Of a stretch of DNA of 64,000 bases, positions 41,345 to 55,600 are shown piece after piece. The stretch comes from Hyposmocoma kahamanoa (Eukaryota; Arthropoda; Insecta; Lepidoptera; Cosmopterigidae). Under the pieces are notes generated by a model, which saw only the letters and a program-made list of their open reading frames with translations, had not been told where the DNA came from and ran no database searches. The stretch is from assembly GCF_003589595.1 (NCBI RefSeq), contig NW_020654229.1, positions 4,663,380 to 4,727,379 of the forward strand, written 5' to 3'. The position numbers and the translations under genes were made by a program. The first letter of the stretch is position 1, and each line of letters starts with the position of its first letter.

Positions 41345-42345
41345 CAGGTAATATAATTTCTAACGCTTCCAGAAGTCTTGCTGAAATCTCTGAATGATTT
41401 GCCATCTTCCTAATCGAGATATGTTGATAGCCGTAAAATCCTCATCCGGAACAGAGGTTAAAGTCTCTAAGGTAAGAAAATGACCCGGCGTTAGTACGTT
41501 GAAGTCGTTGAGGTCTGCACTAAGTGCGTAAAGTGGACGCGAATTTAGCATGGCTTCTATCTGAACGAAGACTGTAGACAGTGCTTCGAACGTTAGCGAA
41601 TGACCACCCATCAGTCGATATAAATGCGATTTAACACATTCTATTTGAATTTCCCAGATGCCACCAAAGTGTGGGCTAAATTTAAAATCTATTAGGTCCT
41701 GATTGCAGGCATTTTTCATATATGAATTCAACAAATTGTGTACCCCTACAAAATTAGTACGGCAATCAGAATGTATTGTTTGAATGCGACCTCGTCTACT
41801 TAAGAAGCGACGAAGTGCGGCTAAGAAAGCCTCGGAGGATAAGTCTGAAACGACTTCTAAATGTAAAGCCTTTGTCGCGAAGCACACGAAAAGGCACCAG
41901 TATGCCTTACCTATCTTTGCTCTTCTATGTCGACCCTGCCGAATACGAAAGGGACCACCGTAATCTACTCCGACTATACAAAAAGGTTTAACTTGGTTGA
42001 CGCCTGGAGCAGGGAGATCGCTCATAAATGGTTGCAGCGTAACGGGCTTGGTACGAATACAGGGTACACAGTCTGATAAATAATGCCTAATCGAAAACTT
42101 TGGAGAGATAATCCAAAACTGTTGCGAAATGAGATACTGCATTGTATTTATTACCAGGGTGAAAATTGTCACGATGAACTGCTTGAATTATAAGCTGAGT
42201 TAGTCGGGAGATTTTGGGTAAGAGAGCCGAATGTTTGTGATCATACTCCAGGCCCGAACGAGATAAGCGTCCGCCCACTCTGAGAATACCACGGCCATCT
42301 AAAAAGGGATTAAGTTTGCGCATTTGTTTTTACAGGAGTTTACCT
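41345..42345 (-). pseudogene. BEL/Pao integrase fragment
   Basis: The minus frames 42323-42087 and 42172-41360 overlap with a frameshift and form one integrase. RQGRILRVGGRLSRS-like text (here GRGILRVGGRLSRSGLEYDH) leads into a degenerate zinc region. It then continues to GVDYGGPF (Asp), IHSDCRTNFVGV (Asp) and SPHFGGIWEIQIECVKSHL (Glu), the DDE triad of BEL/Pao elements. The C-terminus ends near 41345. No RT, gag or LTRs adjoin, so it is a fragment. Confidence 0.9.
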
Positions 42346-42509
42346 TCCTTTGAACTCTTTTTACGTAAACTAATAAAGCGTCGTAAAATTCCAGACGAGT
42401 TGGAAACAACTGTGTTTCCCGAGATTCAGGGTTGCGACAGTTATGCGACAGTTATGCCGCGCTGCACCGCGGGACACAAAGAAATACCCACTTTATTTAG
42501 TAGAAATTA

Positions 42510-43547
42510 AACTATAATACTGCATTGCATTCAGTACGCAGTGTGCCTTTTTTCCGCCCACAGCCGGTTGCTGCAGTTTTGTTTTATAGAAAATAGAAAA
42601 CAAAGAGAATAAAACCACCACTGATCCAAAAAAATATCACAAATACTCGTATTTGCCCTCGTGAGGACGAACCCGTGCTTCAACCAGAAAATAGTACTCC
42701 GCCTTCAATTAAACCTACTTCTCGCTATTTAGATTTTGACGCTTTTTAATGTTAACAATTTAGTTAATAAAGTACCTATTTTAATATACATTTATTTAAC
42801 CTCGCGCAAAATACGTATCATTATGCACTTGTTATTATTGGCATTTCAATCGGTTAAGAACAAATTAGTCTTATTGATCGTAATCACTTTTATTTCTTTT
42901 TGTTATTAGTCTAAGTGTTTATTTACGTAGTGTAAAACAAATTGAATAACACATAAAAGTTATACTTGCGATGACGCATAATTAATTAGTAAATATTGAC
43001 ATTTGTTAAATGCATTTAAAATACAGGGAATAGAAATACTTGTTTTAATTTTAACTACATGCTACTCTTTTCTACTTCTCTTTTATAGTTGAAAATAGTA
43101 GCATTAGTTGTTAATTGATAGGATGTAACGATCGAATCATGATCGCATGATTTACCTAATACTTTCACTATTCATGCTGTTACGATTTTGACCGTAAAAT
43201 ATTACGTAATGTTTATTTTTACGATGGTATATTCTCGAATGTCTCTGAGGAAACAACGATGTAGGTATAGACTGCAAAAACACACTTATGACACGTCTAT
43301 TCTAGTTTACAACTTATCTTTATTTAACTTTGTGTAAGTACATAATAGGACAAGATTTTTCTATTGACATAGAATAGGCAGAACACGAAACTATAGATCT
43401 TATGAAACGACAAAACGCATTGTAAACTGAACGTAACTGTCAATGTCAATGTCATAAAATATGGAAAATAAACAACGTTATTTTCACAACAAGTATTTAG
43501 AATAGTATGATCCTTTTTATCTTTAGAACTATAAAAATTATTTCCAG
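42510..43547. other. Upstream region of the zinc-finger gene
   Basis: AT-rich without exons. The segment 43333-43378 is shared with 27787-27830 (AATAGGACAAGATTTTTCTA), a dispersed repeat. Confidence 0.45.
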
Positions 43548-43643
43548 ATGTCTTCCTTTCTTTGTTTTATATGCCACAGTACAGTAACTTCAGATACCAA
43601 TGAAGATATGCGAGAGAAATATCGCGAAGTTGTGGGCATGCAT
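43548..43643 (+). CDS. ZAD gene exon 1
   Basis: ATG follows a TTATTTCCAG acceptor, so a 5' UTR exon is likely further upstream. It encodes MSSFLCFICHSTVTS to VVGMH with the first ZAD Cys pair. The donor is CAT|GTAAGT, phase 0. Confidence 0.88.
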
Positions 43644-46600
43644 GTAAGTTGATTTACTGTGCTATTTTCTTATTAAATCGATTTAAAAAACGTTTATTTA
43701 CTGTACTACTGAATGTATTTTTTAATATTATTCCTATTTACCCCTATTATGCTTTCGCAATTATCAAACAATTTACTTTAAAATTAGTTTCCAAGTTGGA
43801 TTCTTACGCTAATGATAAAGGTTTTACCTTGAAAATAAGGCAATTTTTCGCTTAAACGTACTTTCACACTTTAGACGTTATACATCCGACCTGGGAAAAA
43901 AATTAAATGTTAAATTCGTTCAAGCATCCATAAAAAATTGTTTGATGTATTTATATTATATTTGTTACTACAAAAGTTATTGTTAGTTGCATCCATAACT
44001 AGTAAAATAGGCGCTGTAACATTGAGTTTCGGAAAACCTTTTACAGCATGCCATATTGTTAATTTGATAATTATGTAGATTATATGTAATATATACATAG
44101 CGTTGTCAGATGTCCGGGTAAAGATATTGTCTAGGGTCGGCGGACTAAAGCACATACATCAAATTCATTTGTTACTTCATAAATTTCTAACTTTATTCTA
44201 GAGGTTATTCAACTTCCAACACTGAAAACAACACAAAAAATATATATAATTATATATTAACAAATGAAGCACTTTTTTTACTTATGTGCTTTAGTCTGCC
44301 GACCCTAGAGTTAGACGTTCAGGATGCTCGTTAGGCGAAATTAGACCGTGTTTGGTTTACCCAGGTTTTTATGTTAGATCATTCACTAATAGATGATTAT
44401 TTATTTATTTATTAATATTAAAGGAGACTGTTATTCAATTTTATTGTTACTTCATTAGAATGTAAGAATATTTTGATAAATTTTTATAGAAAAAAAGTAA
44501 TTTATATAAAAAAAAAAATGTCATAAAACTGTGACACTAAATCCTTAAAATTGACTGGTTTTAACGGCCTAGTGACAAAAACTATGTATGAAAGAAAAAG
44601 TAAAAACAAAGACCTAGTAAAGAGTAGCTCAGTTGAGAGAGTAATAGCCCGCATGTCGCTGGTTCGAATCCAGCTTGATCAAAGGAATTTTTCTTTGACC
44701 TTCTTTGACCTTTGTTTCAATAATAACAACAAATTATAATAATCATAATAATAACGCGCACACTCACAGTCCTGCTGTGAGTGTGCGTGCAACTAGGCAA
44801 ACCCTGCATCGCAAGTGCCATGAACATACACATAGACAACCACAAATTACACAACAGAAATTAATGTAGACTATAGAAATATTTCTCCCAGCCCAGGAAT
44901 CGAAGCCTAGGTCCTCTGCATGGCAAACCAGCATGGTAACCATTCAACTACGGACACAGTTAAACTTAAAAAAACTAGTTAAGTACTTTCACAAAAATAT
45001 ATAAATAATCATTAAGTGTTATGTAATATGTCAGCAATGTTTCTATATATTCTAACATGTACATTTCTATTGCAGCTTTGCCCTGACTCCCATCTATGCT
45101 ACATCTGTTGTCATGTTCTAAACAAACTGTGGCTCTTTAGAGCGATCTGCTTGAAGCGTAGCCTGGAATACCCCGTGCTATTTAGGTATGTACTCAGACC
45201 AAAGGTTGGTTCCTATGAGCGTAGTGTAAAATAAGACAAGTAGTACACAGTCTACTAAATAGAACGTGGCTTAGTAACAAAATATTTTTTTGACGTATCA
45301 TAAAAAAGCGTAACCCCTAGAATATTGAAATTTTTAATGATATTTCTATGCATCGTTAGAGTTAGTTCCGATAAGTCGAGCACGTTAACTAATTTTAACT
45401 GTTTTTTTAAAGAGAATTTTATGCTCTAATGCTATTTAAAAATGGATATTTGACCATTTGTCACTGACACTAGTTTTAGTTAGTGGACGGCAGTACAATT
45501 CTCGCCTGTTCGTACTGGTGGCGCGATTTAAATTGCGGGTAGCCTAAACCGGCCAACTATGCGGGGAATGATTGATTAGAACAAATAAGAGTAGGTTAGC
45601 TGGGAGCACAATACCTCTTCATACCAACCGCGTAGCCGTTCTGCCCGTGTGTTGAGTGTGTCTTGACTGCTTGCTTCGCACAGGGAGCGATTTTTGATGT
45701 TACAAGTACACCAAAACGTATGTTCACTATAGTTTTCAGTTTAGTATGGTTTCACTATGTTTTTTCACAATTGACAATTGACAATTGCATTCGACGGCTA
45801 TATTTCATCAGCCCTTCATTTGAGATCAGGTAATTGGTATGGTTATCTGGTACATTATTATTATTATAAGAAGTATTTGATTTATCTATGTGTTAAGAAA
45901 ATAATGGAAAATTACATTTTCAGTGAAAAAGGAACCTTAAATCTTCAAAGAAATGATTTAGAAATACATACTGTATGCACCGAAGACACTTGTGGTCAAT
46001 ACCATCACAGAAATATCAACTCAAAAACGTACAATTTCCGTTTTAATTACAACTGTCAAAATGAATACAACTTCGACAGCTATAATGATCAAAATCATGG
46101 ATACAATTTAGACAATCAATATGTAGCAATGGATGATCATAATGAATTTGATAAATATTTCCAAAACGACACTACAAAGTGTAATTTTAATAAAAATGAA
46201 ATCAATAAAAATAATTATGAAATTGATAGTTGTAAAAACAATTTTGATAATGAAAATAAACATGATTTGAAAAATAATGAATTAAATAATGATTTTAATG
46301 TAAATAATATTGATGATTTTGTAGATAGTCCGTATACTGAATCTAATGAAGACGCACAAAGTTTGTGTCATTCAAAAACAGACAGTAATGAAAATAATGG
46401 CGAAATAATTGGTGATAACGAAAATAATAATGATGTTTCGAATAGGAATGAAAATAATAATGGTATTAATTCCATTGACAATGATAATCAAAACATTAAC
46501 AGTGAAATTGTGGAAGAAACCTTTCAAATAAATCCAGAGCTAAATGAAAACATAAAAGAATTAGAAAACAATATTAACGAAAATGAGGTTAATAAATTGG

Positions 46601-49600
46601 ACGAGTTTAACCTAAATGTTGATAAAAAGTTAAAGAATAAAGAGAAGAAAAGAAAAAAGAAATATGAAAAGATAATTCTCAGCCCAGAAGAACAAAAAGT
46701 AGACATAGAAAGAAGAAGAAAAGAAAAGAAGTATATAGAAGCTGAATTTAAGTGTTATAATTGTGCATTGGGGTTTCTTTTTAAAGATACCTATCAAACG
46801 CATATGTTAAGGCATGAAGAGGTAAGTACCAAATGTAACTAAGGTGGAGTTCGTGATGTCGTGTAGGAAAGCCAGCTCAACCACAGAGACTTTGATCTTA
46901 ATAGCTTAGTAGAACTTATTTTGTAGCCGTAGAGCACCTTGTAAAAGAGTTCGTCCAGGGACGTACTAAGTACCGAGACGAACAAGTCGTTTGCCTTGTT
47001 GCTGTGCCACTCAGAGCTTTAAATCACTAAGCTCTGAGGGGCACTGCCCCTGTGCCCGTAACCTAGAGACATAACTTGACAAGTCCCATGTGCCTGTAAT
47101 TTCACCAGCACCCTTAAGGTGCAATACTTTAATGCTATCCCTACAATATGAAAAAATGAAAATACTTAACACAGATCCGACGTCGACAAGCGCTCGACGG
47201 CGACTGACGGAGCAACGGGCGGATTAACAACATGGAAGCGGCATATCGTTAAACCGCTGGGCAATTTTCAAATTTTAGGATAGGTGTGAATTTAATAACT
47301 AAAAGGGCTTCAGTTGAAAAGCAAATATTTTGCAGGTTCTCTATAGTATTTAAATGTCTTAATAGGCAATGTTAGATATTTTGTCCTAAAAGAATTTGTT
47401 TTAGGCTTTTATTTTTGCATGTTTTCAAGATTATTTGATTTTTGTTTCGGAACTTAATCACGTAAAACACATATTTTAATTACCTCGATGTTTCGGTCGT
47501 ATTGCAACGTCTATGGTCTCAAAGGGACTTCCCTCGAGTCCCGTCGAGGTAATTAAAATGTGTTATATATGTCATTAAATCTCCAATTTAAAATGAAATA
47601 ATGTGTGAAAATCGTGAAAGTTTAAATAAAAAAATCATGAATTTTATATGATCGGATAAAGTACATCCTGTCGTCTAATAAATTAGCACATTCTTTAGAG
47701 CATATCTATAGGTGTATCGTATATTTTTTGTAACAAAGTTATTTAATAATAAATACTCAAATCATTTATTTAATCTACTAAAACAGTTTTTCGAGCTTCT
47801 CCGGTGACTTTTTAACCTTCAAATATGATACCTTTTAGTCAAACGGCGAATATCGATGCTCCACATGTACACTCCGTTTCGCGTCACCGTCGGTGCTACG
47901 TTCGCATACGTCGTCACACGGCGAACGCTACAAATGTCGACGTTGCAATGAAATTACGACGGCGCGAGCTCGACGAACTCACACACGACGTTGTTGGATG
48001 AGTACGGAGGGAGTCTCTTGCCACCTTTGTGGTAGCATTTTTCAGTAAGTTTTTTTATAATAAATTATGAACGAATAACTCTAGAGCACTGCTGATAGCG
48101 ATACTAAATAGTACCTATTTTGTTTGCTGACGACACGTCCTTGATTTTTAAAACAGACAGATATGACGTTAACTATAACAATATTAACGACACCCTCTCA
48201 AAGTTAGTTTATGCTAACATTTATTGCTCAATGCCAAAGTGTGTTAAATTTGAATTAATTAATGGTAAATCGACTAGTCCAATCATAGAAATAAATGGAG
48301 AAAAGTTAGACCTTCTTAATAAAGCTGTCTTTTGGGAGTGACCTTAGATAGTAAACTTCAATGGTTTCCACACATATCTGCCTTAGGCAGCAAATTAAGC
48401 TCTGCTGCGTACGCAGTCCGTAGAATAGTTACTTCCATGGTATAATGTCCTATGGGATTCTCATGTGGGGTAAAGCGGCCAGATATACAAACCATATTTG
48501 TGTTGCAAAAGCGAGCGATTAGGTTCTCATATTTTAAGGTCATTAGCAAATTCTGATTGTACATTTTTCATAGTCAGGAATTTTTCGAAAATTTAACAAT
48601 TTGGTCGTGTACAAATAAAATCATCTAAATGTCTAAAATAACGGCGCAATCTAAGAACAAACACAAAAATGGTTCATTGCATGCTAGCTACATGGTGACA
48701 TTACTTCCATACCAAATTGCAATTAATTTAGTGGAATAGCTTTCAAACTGTCGTGGTTTTAGTGACTAAAGTAGAAATTTAAAAAAAAGCTACATATAAA
48801 AATCATAACTTCTAAACTATTGATTTTTCGTGAAACGAATCTTTATTTTAAATGGGTCATTACAATTTCCTCTATCTAAAAAAAACTTTTGGACCACTGT
48901 AATTGAGCCAAAATTTCAAATACCGACATTTTTCGGAAATTTACCCAATACTAGTTATGCCCCAGACTGTTAGATATATTTTGCATTTTAAATTACAGAG
49001 ACCCCAACGGCTTACAACAACACTTGAAACGTTTCCACCAATCATCGAATTCGAACCGATCATACCCTTGTAGCGTCTGTGGCAAGACTTATTCGAAGCA
49101 AGCAGCGGTTAGAACACATATGATGTAAGTGCACTGTTTGAAAGTTTTATAATTTGTTTATTTTTTAATAAATAAGTGCTCTTTTATTGGTAGGTCAATG
49201 TCTTTTGCCCTCCATCTTGATTTTTTACCTCCATTTGACGAACTCCGTGGTCGAGTGGCTTACATACCGGCTTTCATGGTGACGCCATCTCTGAAGTCCC
49301 GGGCTCAATCCCCGGCCGGGTCAATGTAGAAAACTTTTCTATATTGTCTCGGGTTTGGGTGTTTGTAGTACCGTCGTTGTTTCCGATTTCCATAACACAA
49401 GTGCTTGTGCAAGTGCTTTAGTTACTTCTTTTGTAATCAGAGCAGCATTATGTGATGTTATCTAATATAATAACACATAGTTTCCCAAAGTAGTCCCTAC
49501 CACCCCCCACTGGGCAATAAAGAGACCTGGAGGGGGGGGCGTGGCAATTGGGGTTGCATTGGACTAGATTTCAACCACGAAGTGTACAAATACTATAGAA

Positions 49601-52600
49601 GCCATGTTAAATGCTTAACAGCCGAGGCGTATCGCACGTATATCACATCTATTGAAAATGGTATTCGGCACGATCCTGCAAAATTTTGGACTCATGTAAA
49701 TTATAGACGTAAGGACTATCAGTCCTGCTGTGAATTTATTGATGACGATGGTGGGATGGTAACGGGCCAGGAAGCGGTGGCAGCGTTTGCTCGTTACTTT
49801 AGCTTCGTTTTTCATTCTAACACGCCGCTCCTGGATCCAACTGAAGCAGAGAGTCGTGCAGGTGGTATGGGCGATGCCGCTGCGGTACGCATCACGCGTA
49901 TCTCTGTGGATGATTTGAGCCGCGCTATACGTCGCCTAAAACCTAGTTCACCTGCTGGGCCTGATGGGATGCCTACATTCTTGGTAAAGGACTGTGGGTC
50001 GGTTCTAAAACTGCCGCTTCTCCATATATTAAACCTGTCGGTTCAAAAAGGGCTCTTTCCCAGTGCATGGAAAGTGTCAAGGGTAACACCTGTCCCGAAA
50101 AGTGGCACTTCCAAAAAAAATCACAATGCATAGACCAATCGCGGTCTTAAGTGTATTTGGTAAAGTTTTTGAACATATTTTAAACTTTTACGTAAAATAT
50201 CAAATTTGTAATCGCTTAGATACTGCTCAGCATGGCTTTCGGTGTGGTCGTTCCACCACGACAAACCTTATTTCCTTTGTTGACTATGTGGCATCCGAAA
50301 TGGACAAAGGTCGTCAGGTCGATGCCACATATTTCGATTTCAAAAAGGCGTTTGACCTGGTGAATAACGACATTTTGCTAGAGAAGCTGTCCTTGATGGG
50401 ATTCACACCTGGTTTATTAAAGCTGTTTGCTAGCTATCTTGGTGACCGTAAACAATATGTGAAATTGGGGAGTTATTATCAATCTGACCCCTATTTCACA
50501 AGATCCGGCGTAAGCCAGGGCAGCATTTTGGGACCGACCCTCTTTCTTGTCATGATAAATGACCTTCCTAAGGTTCTCAACACAGCTAGTTGTTTGTTGT
50601 TCGCAGACGATTTGAAGCTCTACCATCCAGTTAATTCAGTTATCGATTGTCAAGCTCTACAGCGAGATATTAATGCGATATATGTATGGTGTGAAGACAA
50701 CAGGTTACAATTTAACGTAACTAAGTGCAAAGTGCTCTCCTTTGCGAGATCTACTATCCCAACATTGTACCAGTATTCTATAGGTAATATTGTACTTGAG
50801 CGGGTACAGTCTATTCGCGATTTGGGAGTAATAATTGACTCCAAACTAGATTTTCATGACCATATCGCGACCATGTGCAAAGCAGCCAATAAAACTTTAG
50901 GTTTTATTATGCGTACGTCAGCACAGTTCCGTGATGCTGGGGTGGCCGTTATGCTGTACAACGCTTTTGTAAGAAGTAGATTGGAATACTGTGCGACCAT
51001 TTGGAATCCGTGTGAGGATATATATACTCTTCTAATTGAAAAAACTCAGCGGAAGTTTGCTCGCTACTTGTACAAAAGAAAATACGGTTATTATCCTCTG
51101 CTTTTTCCTTCCTTGTTTGTGTCTGGAATGGTCGGTCTCGACACCCTGGAGCTCAGACGTAAAGTTCAAGCTGTTGTTCAATACGCATTTCTCCTGAGGG
51201 GTAAAGTAGACAAACCTGGAACACTGAACAACGTCGGCCTATTTGTGCCAGACAAGTATTTGCGCACGGGCCGGCGACGTCATCATCTGTTTGCACTGCC
51301 CGTACACCGCACTTGCCGCGCCGATAATGCACCCACGCGACGAGCTCTCTCATTGATCAATTGTTTGGTCTCCGAGGTCCAAGATGCTGACATTTTTTAT
51401 GACAGCATTAGTCAACTTGCAAATAAATTAAGCAAAATATGTAATTAGTATAGTTCATTGCAAATGTTACCTATAAAATATTAACTTTGTATAAGAATTT
51501 AGCATGTAAGCGTTTTGGTTTTTTACTGTAAGTTTACATTGTAAGTTATAATTAAATAAATAAATTGGTGCTATCGGGGGGTGCTACCGCATTTGAAAAT
51601 AAACCAGCAGCTTGATTTTGATTGCCTCTCCCGATCGGAAACGGCGTCTCTTCCGAGTCGAGGCGCATAATTGCCATTCACAACTGGCTAATGGCTGGCT
51701 AAATATATTTTTAACCGACTTCAAAAAAAGGAGGAGGTTTTCAATTCGACTGTTTTTTTGTGTGTGTGTATGTTACGCGATAACTCCGCCATTTGTGAAT
51801 CTATTTTAATGATTCTTTTTTTGTTGGAAAGAGGGTACCTCCATAGTGGTCCCATTTACATTTGAAGAAAATATTCGACCTCTGAGGGTGGTAAACTGAG
51901 TATGAGAGATTTTCCTAGTAGACATAGAGACTCCAGTGACTGTTGTAAATTATATTATAAGGTCTTTTACAATAAATCCAATCTGAACAAGACCACGTCT
52001 GTTCTAGTCAAAGATGCTTTTCGTAATGGCGGCCGCCTGTCAGCGCTCCGTTGATATCGATTTATTTCTTATTTCGATGAAACTAATTCTTAATGACGCA
52101 AAGTAAGTTTTCTAACAGAATAAAATAAAATAATGTCACGATACGCTAACATAAGGAATGAATAACTTTTGAGGTCGGTTTTTTTAATACTCTGTACTCT
52201 GAGCTTAGGTTATTTTCCTTATGATTTTTTTGTGTTAAGTTAATAATAAAAAATACATATTTTAAATTATTTTTTGTTTTTGGGGGTTGACATTTTTTTA
52301 TCTTACCTAAGTAGGCGGTGAGAAAAAAGTTTAGGAACCTATGTACTTAGAATAATAACGCATAGAAACCTAGTCCGCACACGCTAAGTGAGGCAAATTG
52401 AAGCGCTCCCAATGGGCCTACACGAGCGGGCGGGCCTTCAGTGCTCAAGGTCAACTTGCACCGCAAAGAGATCAAGAATTTTAGCTAAAAATGACGGAAT
52501 GTGCGGTAAATAAGTGTAAAAATACGTCAGACAAACATAAAATAGATACTAACATCACATTCCACAAGGAAGTAACGCGTTTCAACTTGTATTTTTATAT

Positions 52601-55600
52601 AAATATTCACTACAACCGAAAATTAACCTACTACTAAAACCAGCCTACATGAATTTGATTTTTGCCTCACTTGTGATAGTTCGTTTGATATGAAACTATC
52701 ATTCTATGCGTTATTATTCTAAGCCTATGCAATAATATATCTCACCTGATGGAAAGTGATGATAAAGGCGACGACGTGGCATAGTCACCTAAATAATGCC
52801 TATTCACTGTCGCCTTAAAAAGGTCCAAGTTATACCATTCATAGAATAAGTCTGCAGGTAGGAAATTCAACTCCATAGCCGTTCGCCATATAAATGTGGA
52901 AGCGTGACGCTTCGTGCGAATACTTAAAATATCCACAACTTTTTTTAAATATATATCATGACCTTGGATTCGAGTCTTTCAGTCGAAATATTAGAGATAA
53001 TAAATATAGAAAGTAATATTAAAAAGGTACAATAGTTAACAAATAGTACTGCCAAGGTCTGCCTGCTATTTGTATCTCCGGTTACAACCGGATATACAAA
53101 TAGGCAGAAACTTCACAGAAGTTATAGACTTAGAGCGGATATTATCTCCCTCTGAAATCCTGAAATTATTTAATTATATGTTATTCTATATTTTAGATAG
53201 TGTATTTATAAGAAAAATTTTGTAATTCTAAGTAATAATATTTTTGTATCATTCCTGAAATTCGGATGGAGGTATTAATTACTATATGTGTACTAATAAT
53301 AATAATAACGCAACGCTCATAGCCCCGTACTTGGTAAACCCTGTATCGCGGGTGCCATAGACACACATAGAGACAACCACAAATTACACCCAAACTTACG
53401 AGAGAAATAAATGTAGGTCATACAATTATTTCCACCGGCCCGGGCATCCAACCCGGCACCTCTACGCGGCAGTCCAGCATAGGCAGTTATTAAAACAACA
53501 GCAAATTTATTGCATTCTTTAAACATTATTATTTTTTGTATTCTCAGAAAACATATAAACAGAAAATTCAATTGCGACAAATGCACGTCGACCTTCAGCA
53601 ATCCCTACACGTTGAATCAGCACAAGAAAAAACACGATCAAACGAATTCAACCATGTATTATTGTACAACATGTTGCATAGGGTACAGCACCAGAAAAAG
53701 CTTACTTGCACATAAAAGGAATGCATTAGCGCATCAACAGACCGTGTGAGTATTTGCCGCTGTGTCCTACTTTTATTTTTTTTTTATAAAATGTGTTGAT
53801 TTGCATTATCGCCATATTTACAGAGGTCATTGTGTATCCGAAATTGAACCCAAATCCAAAGGTCATTTACTTGCACGGTACAGTCAAGAGCACATCAAGC
53901 TTGACACTTTGGACCGTTCTTATTGCAAGCGGCATAGAGTTAAATTTAAACCTTTAGTGTCAAGCTTGACGTGCTCTTGACCCTGTACGTGCTACCAAAA
54001 TATATAGTGCAGCCGGAGGCTCTTGCTTTCTCAAACACAGCCCACGTGCATGCAAGCGAGCGCACTAGTTAAAGGTGCGATAGCTGAAGTCGCCGCAATC
54101 CTAGTAATCTGTTAGCCAGTTTCTCACGAAATGCCACGTGGTTTGGTATATAAACAAGAGTCTGTGAGGGTGTGACCTCTTTACACCGTCATCTCATCTC
54201 TTTGTATCGCCTCTCTGAGGAGAGAGGCGAAAAAAAAAAAGATAAGATACAAGAGGTTGTATCTTATTTTATTTTTACTTGTATTTAAATTTTAAATTTG
54301 AATTGTTCCATCTTCCTTCACTTTCTCATTTTGTTTTCGTACCACGGTCACTCCCAGCTCGACCGCCACAGCAGTCAGAGCTGTTAATAAGCTAATCATG
54401 TGTAATAATTTATAAGTCTACACCCTTCATGTATCTATTTCTGTAATTCAGTTTCTCGGCCCATTTAGGGGTAAGTGCCTTAATAATAAAGTGTAGGGAG
54501 TGTTTTATACTGTTATACTGTTTTTTTTATATTGTTACAGCCTTTCTTTAAACTTTACTTCTTTAATAAATTTTGTAGACCGTAAGTTTCCCATTTCATT
54601 GCCGTGAACCTGTTCCCGGCTAGTTAGGGTTACAAGTCAGTGCAAAAAAGAACCGCTACCAGGTTCACCAGAACCTGCATTAACATCAAGCGCAAGTACA
54701 TGACTATACTTATGGCATGATGTGAAACGTTTAGTTTACGCAAAGGAGATTACGAGTGTCGGAAGAATTGCGCGCAAAAATCGTCTCTGCTTTCAAAATT
54801 GTGAAGTCAAATGTAGAAAGTTGAAACGAAACTAACAAGCGAATCTCTGCATAGCTGGTGGTGGCCAACTTCCAGCTGTGAAGCTAGGTACTTCTAGCAA
54901 TACTTTAATGTAACCTAAAGTTGGTAAGTACCAAATCTAAGTTACAAAAACACTTTTTTCAATCCACTTTTCTAATTATTGTAAAGAATGAGTAAATTAT
55001 AACAATGCTAGTACATAATCATAATTTAAAGAATAGGTAAATAAGCGATCGAATAAAATTACGTATATAGCTCGGTGAAGCGGGTGGTGGGGTCGCAGCC
55101 TTCGCGCATACGATTTAGGGACAAAAAACTTTACTAAATACAATTAGTCAGAATATTGAACAGATTATTTTGCAACATTGTCTTTAAATCTGCCCGAGCA
55201 AGCCCGAGCGAGTGCTCGGCCACTAAACATTTCACCGAACGATACGTAAACTCTCTCGATCGCTTAATTACCTTTTTTTTTAATTTATCAATTATTTACA
55301 ATGAATAGGGAAGCTGACTGATTTTTTTTGTAACTTAGATTTGGTACTTACCATTTTTAGGTTTACCTACTTCATACGTTGTCGAGAGTTTCGTTTCAAC
55401 TTTCTGAGCACTAGCATCCTGACTTCACAAGTTTGAAAGTGGAGACGGTTTTTGCGCGGAATTCTTAGACACTCGTAGTCTTCTCAGTGTTATGGGGTGA
55501 CGTGAAACGGTTAGTTTTACATAACATAAGTAATAGTCACGCACTTGCCGTCCATAATGAGCACCACTTGATGGTAATACAGGTTCTGATGAACAGCAAA

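Noticed and set aside
45778..45923. ORF start upstream of ZAD exon 3
   Set aside because: The frame is open but a strong TTTTCAG acceptor at 45924 gives the phase needed to join exon 2.
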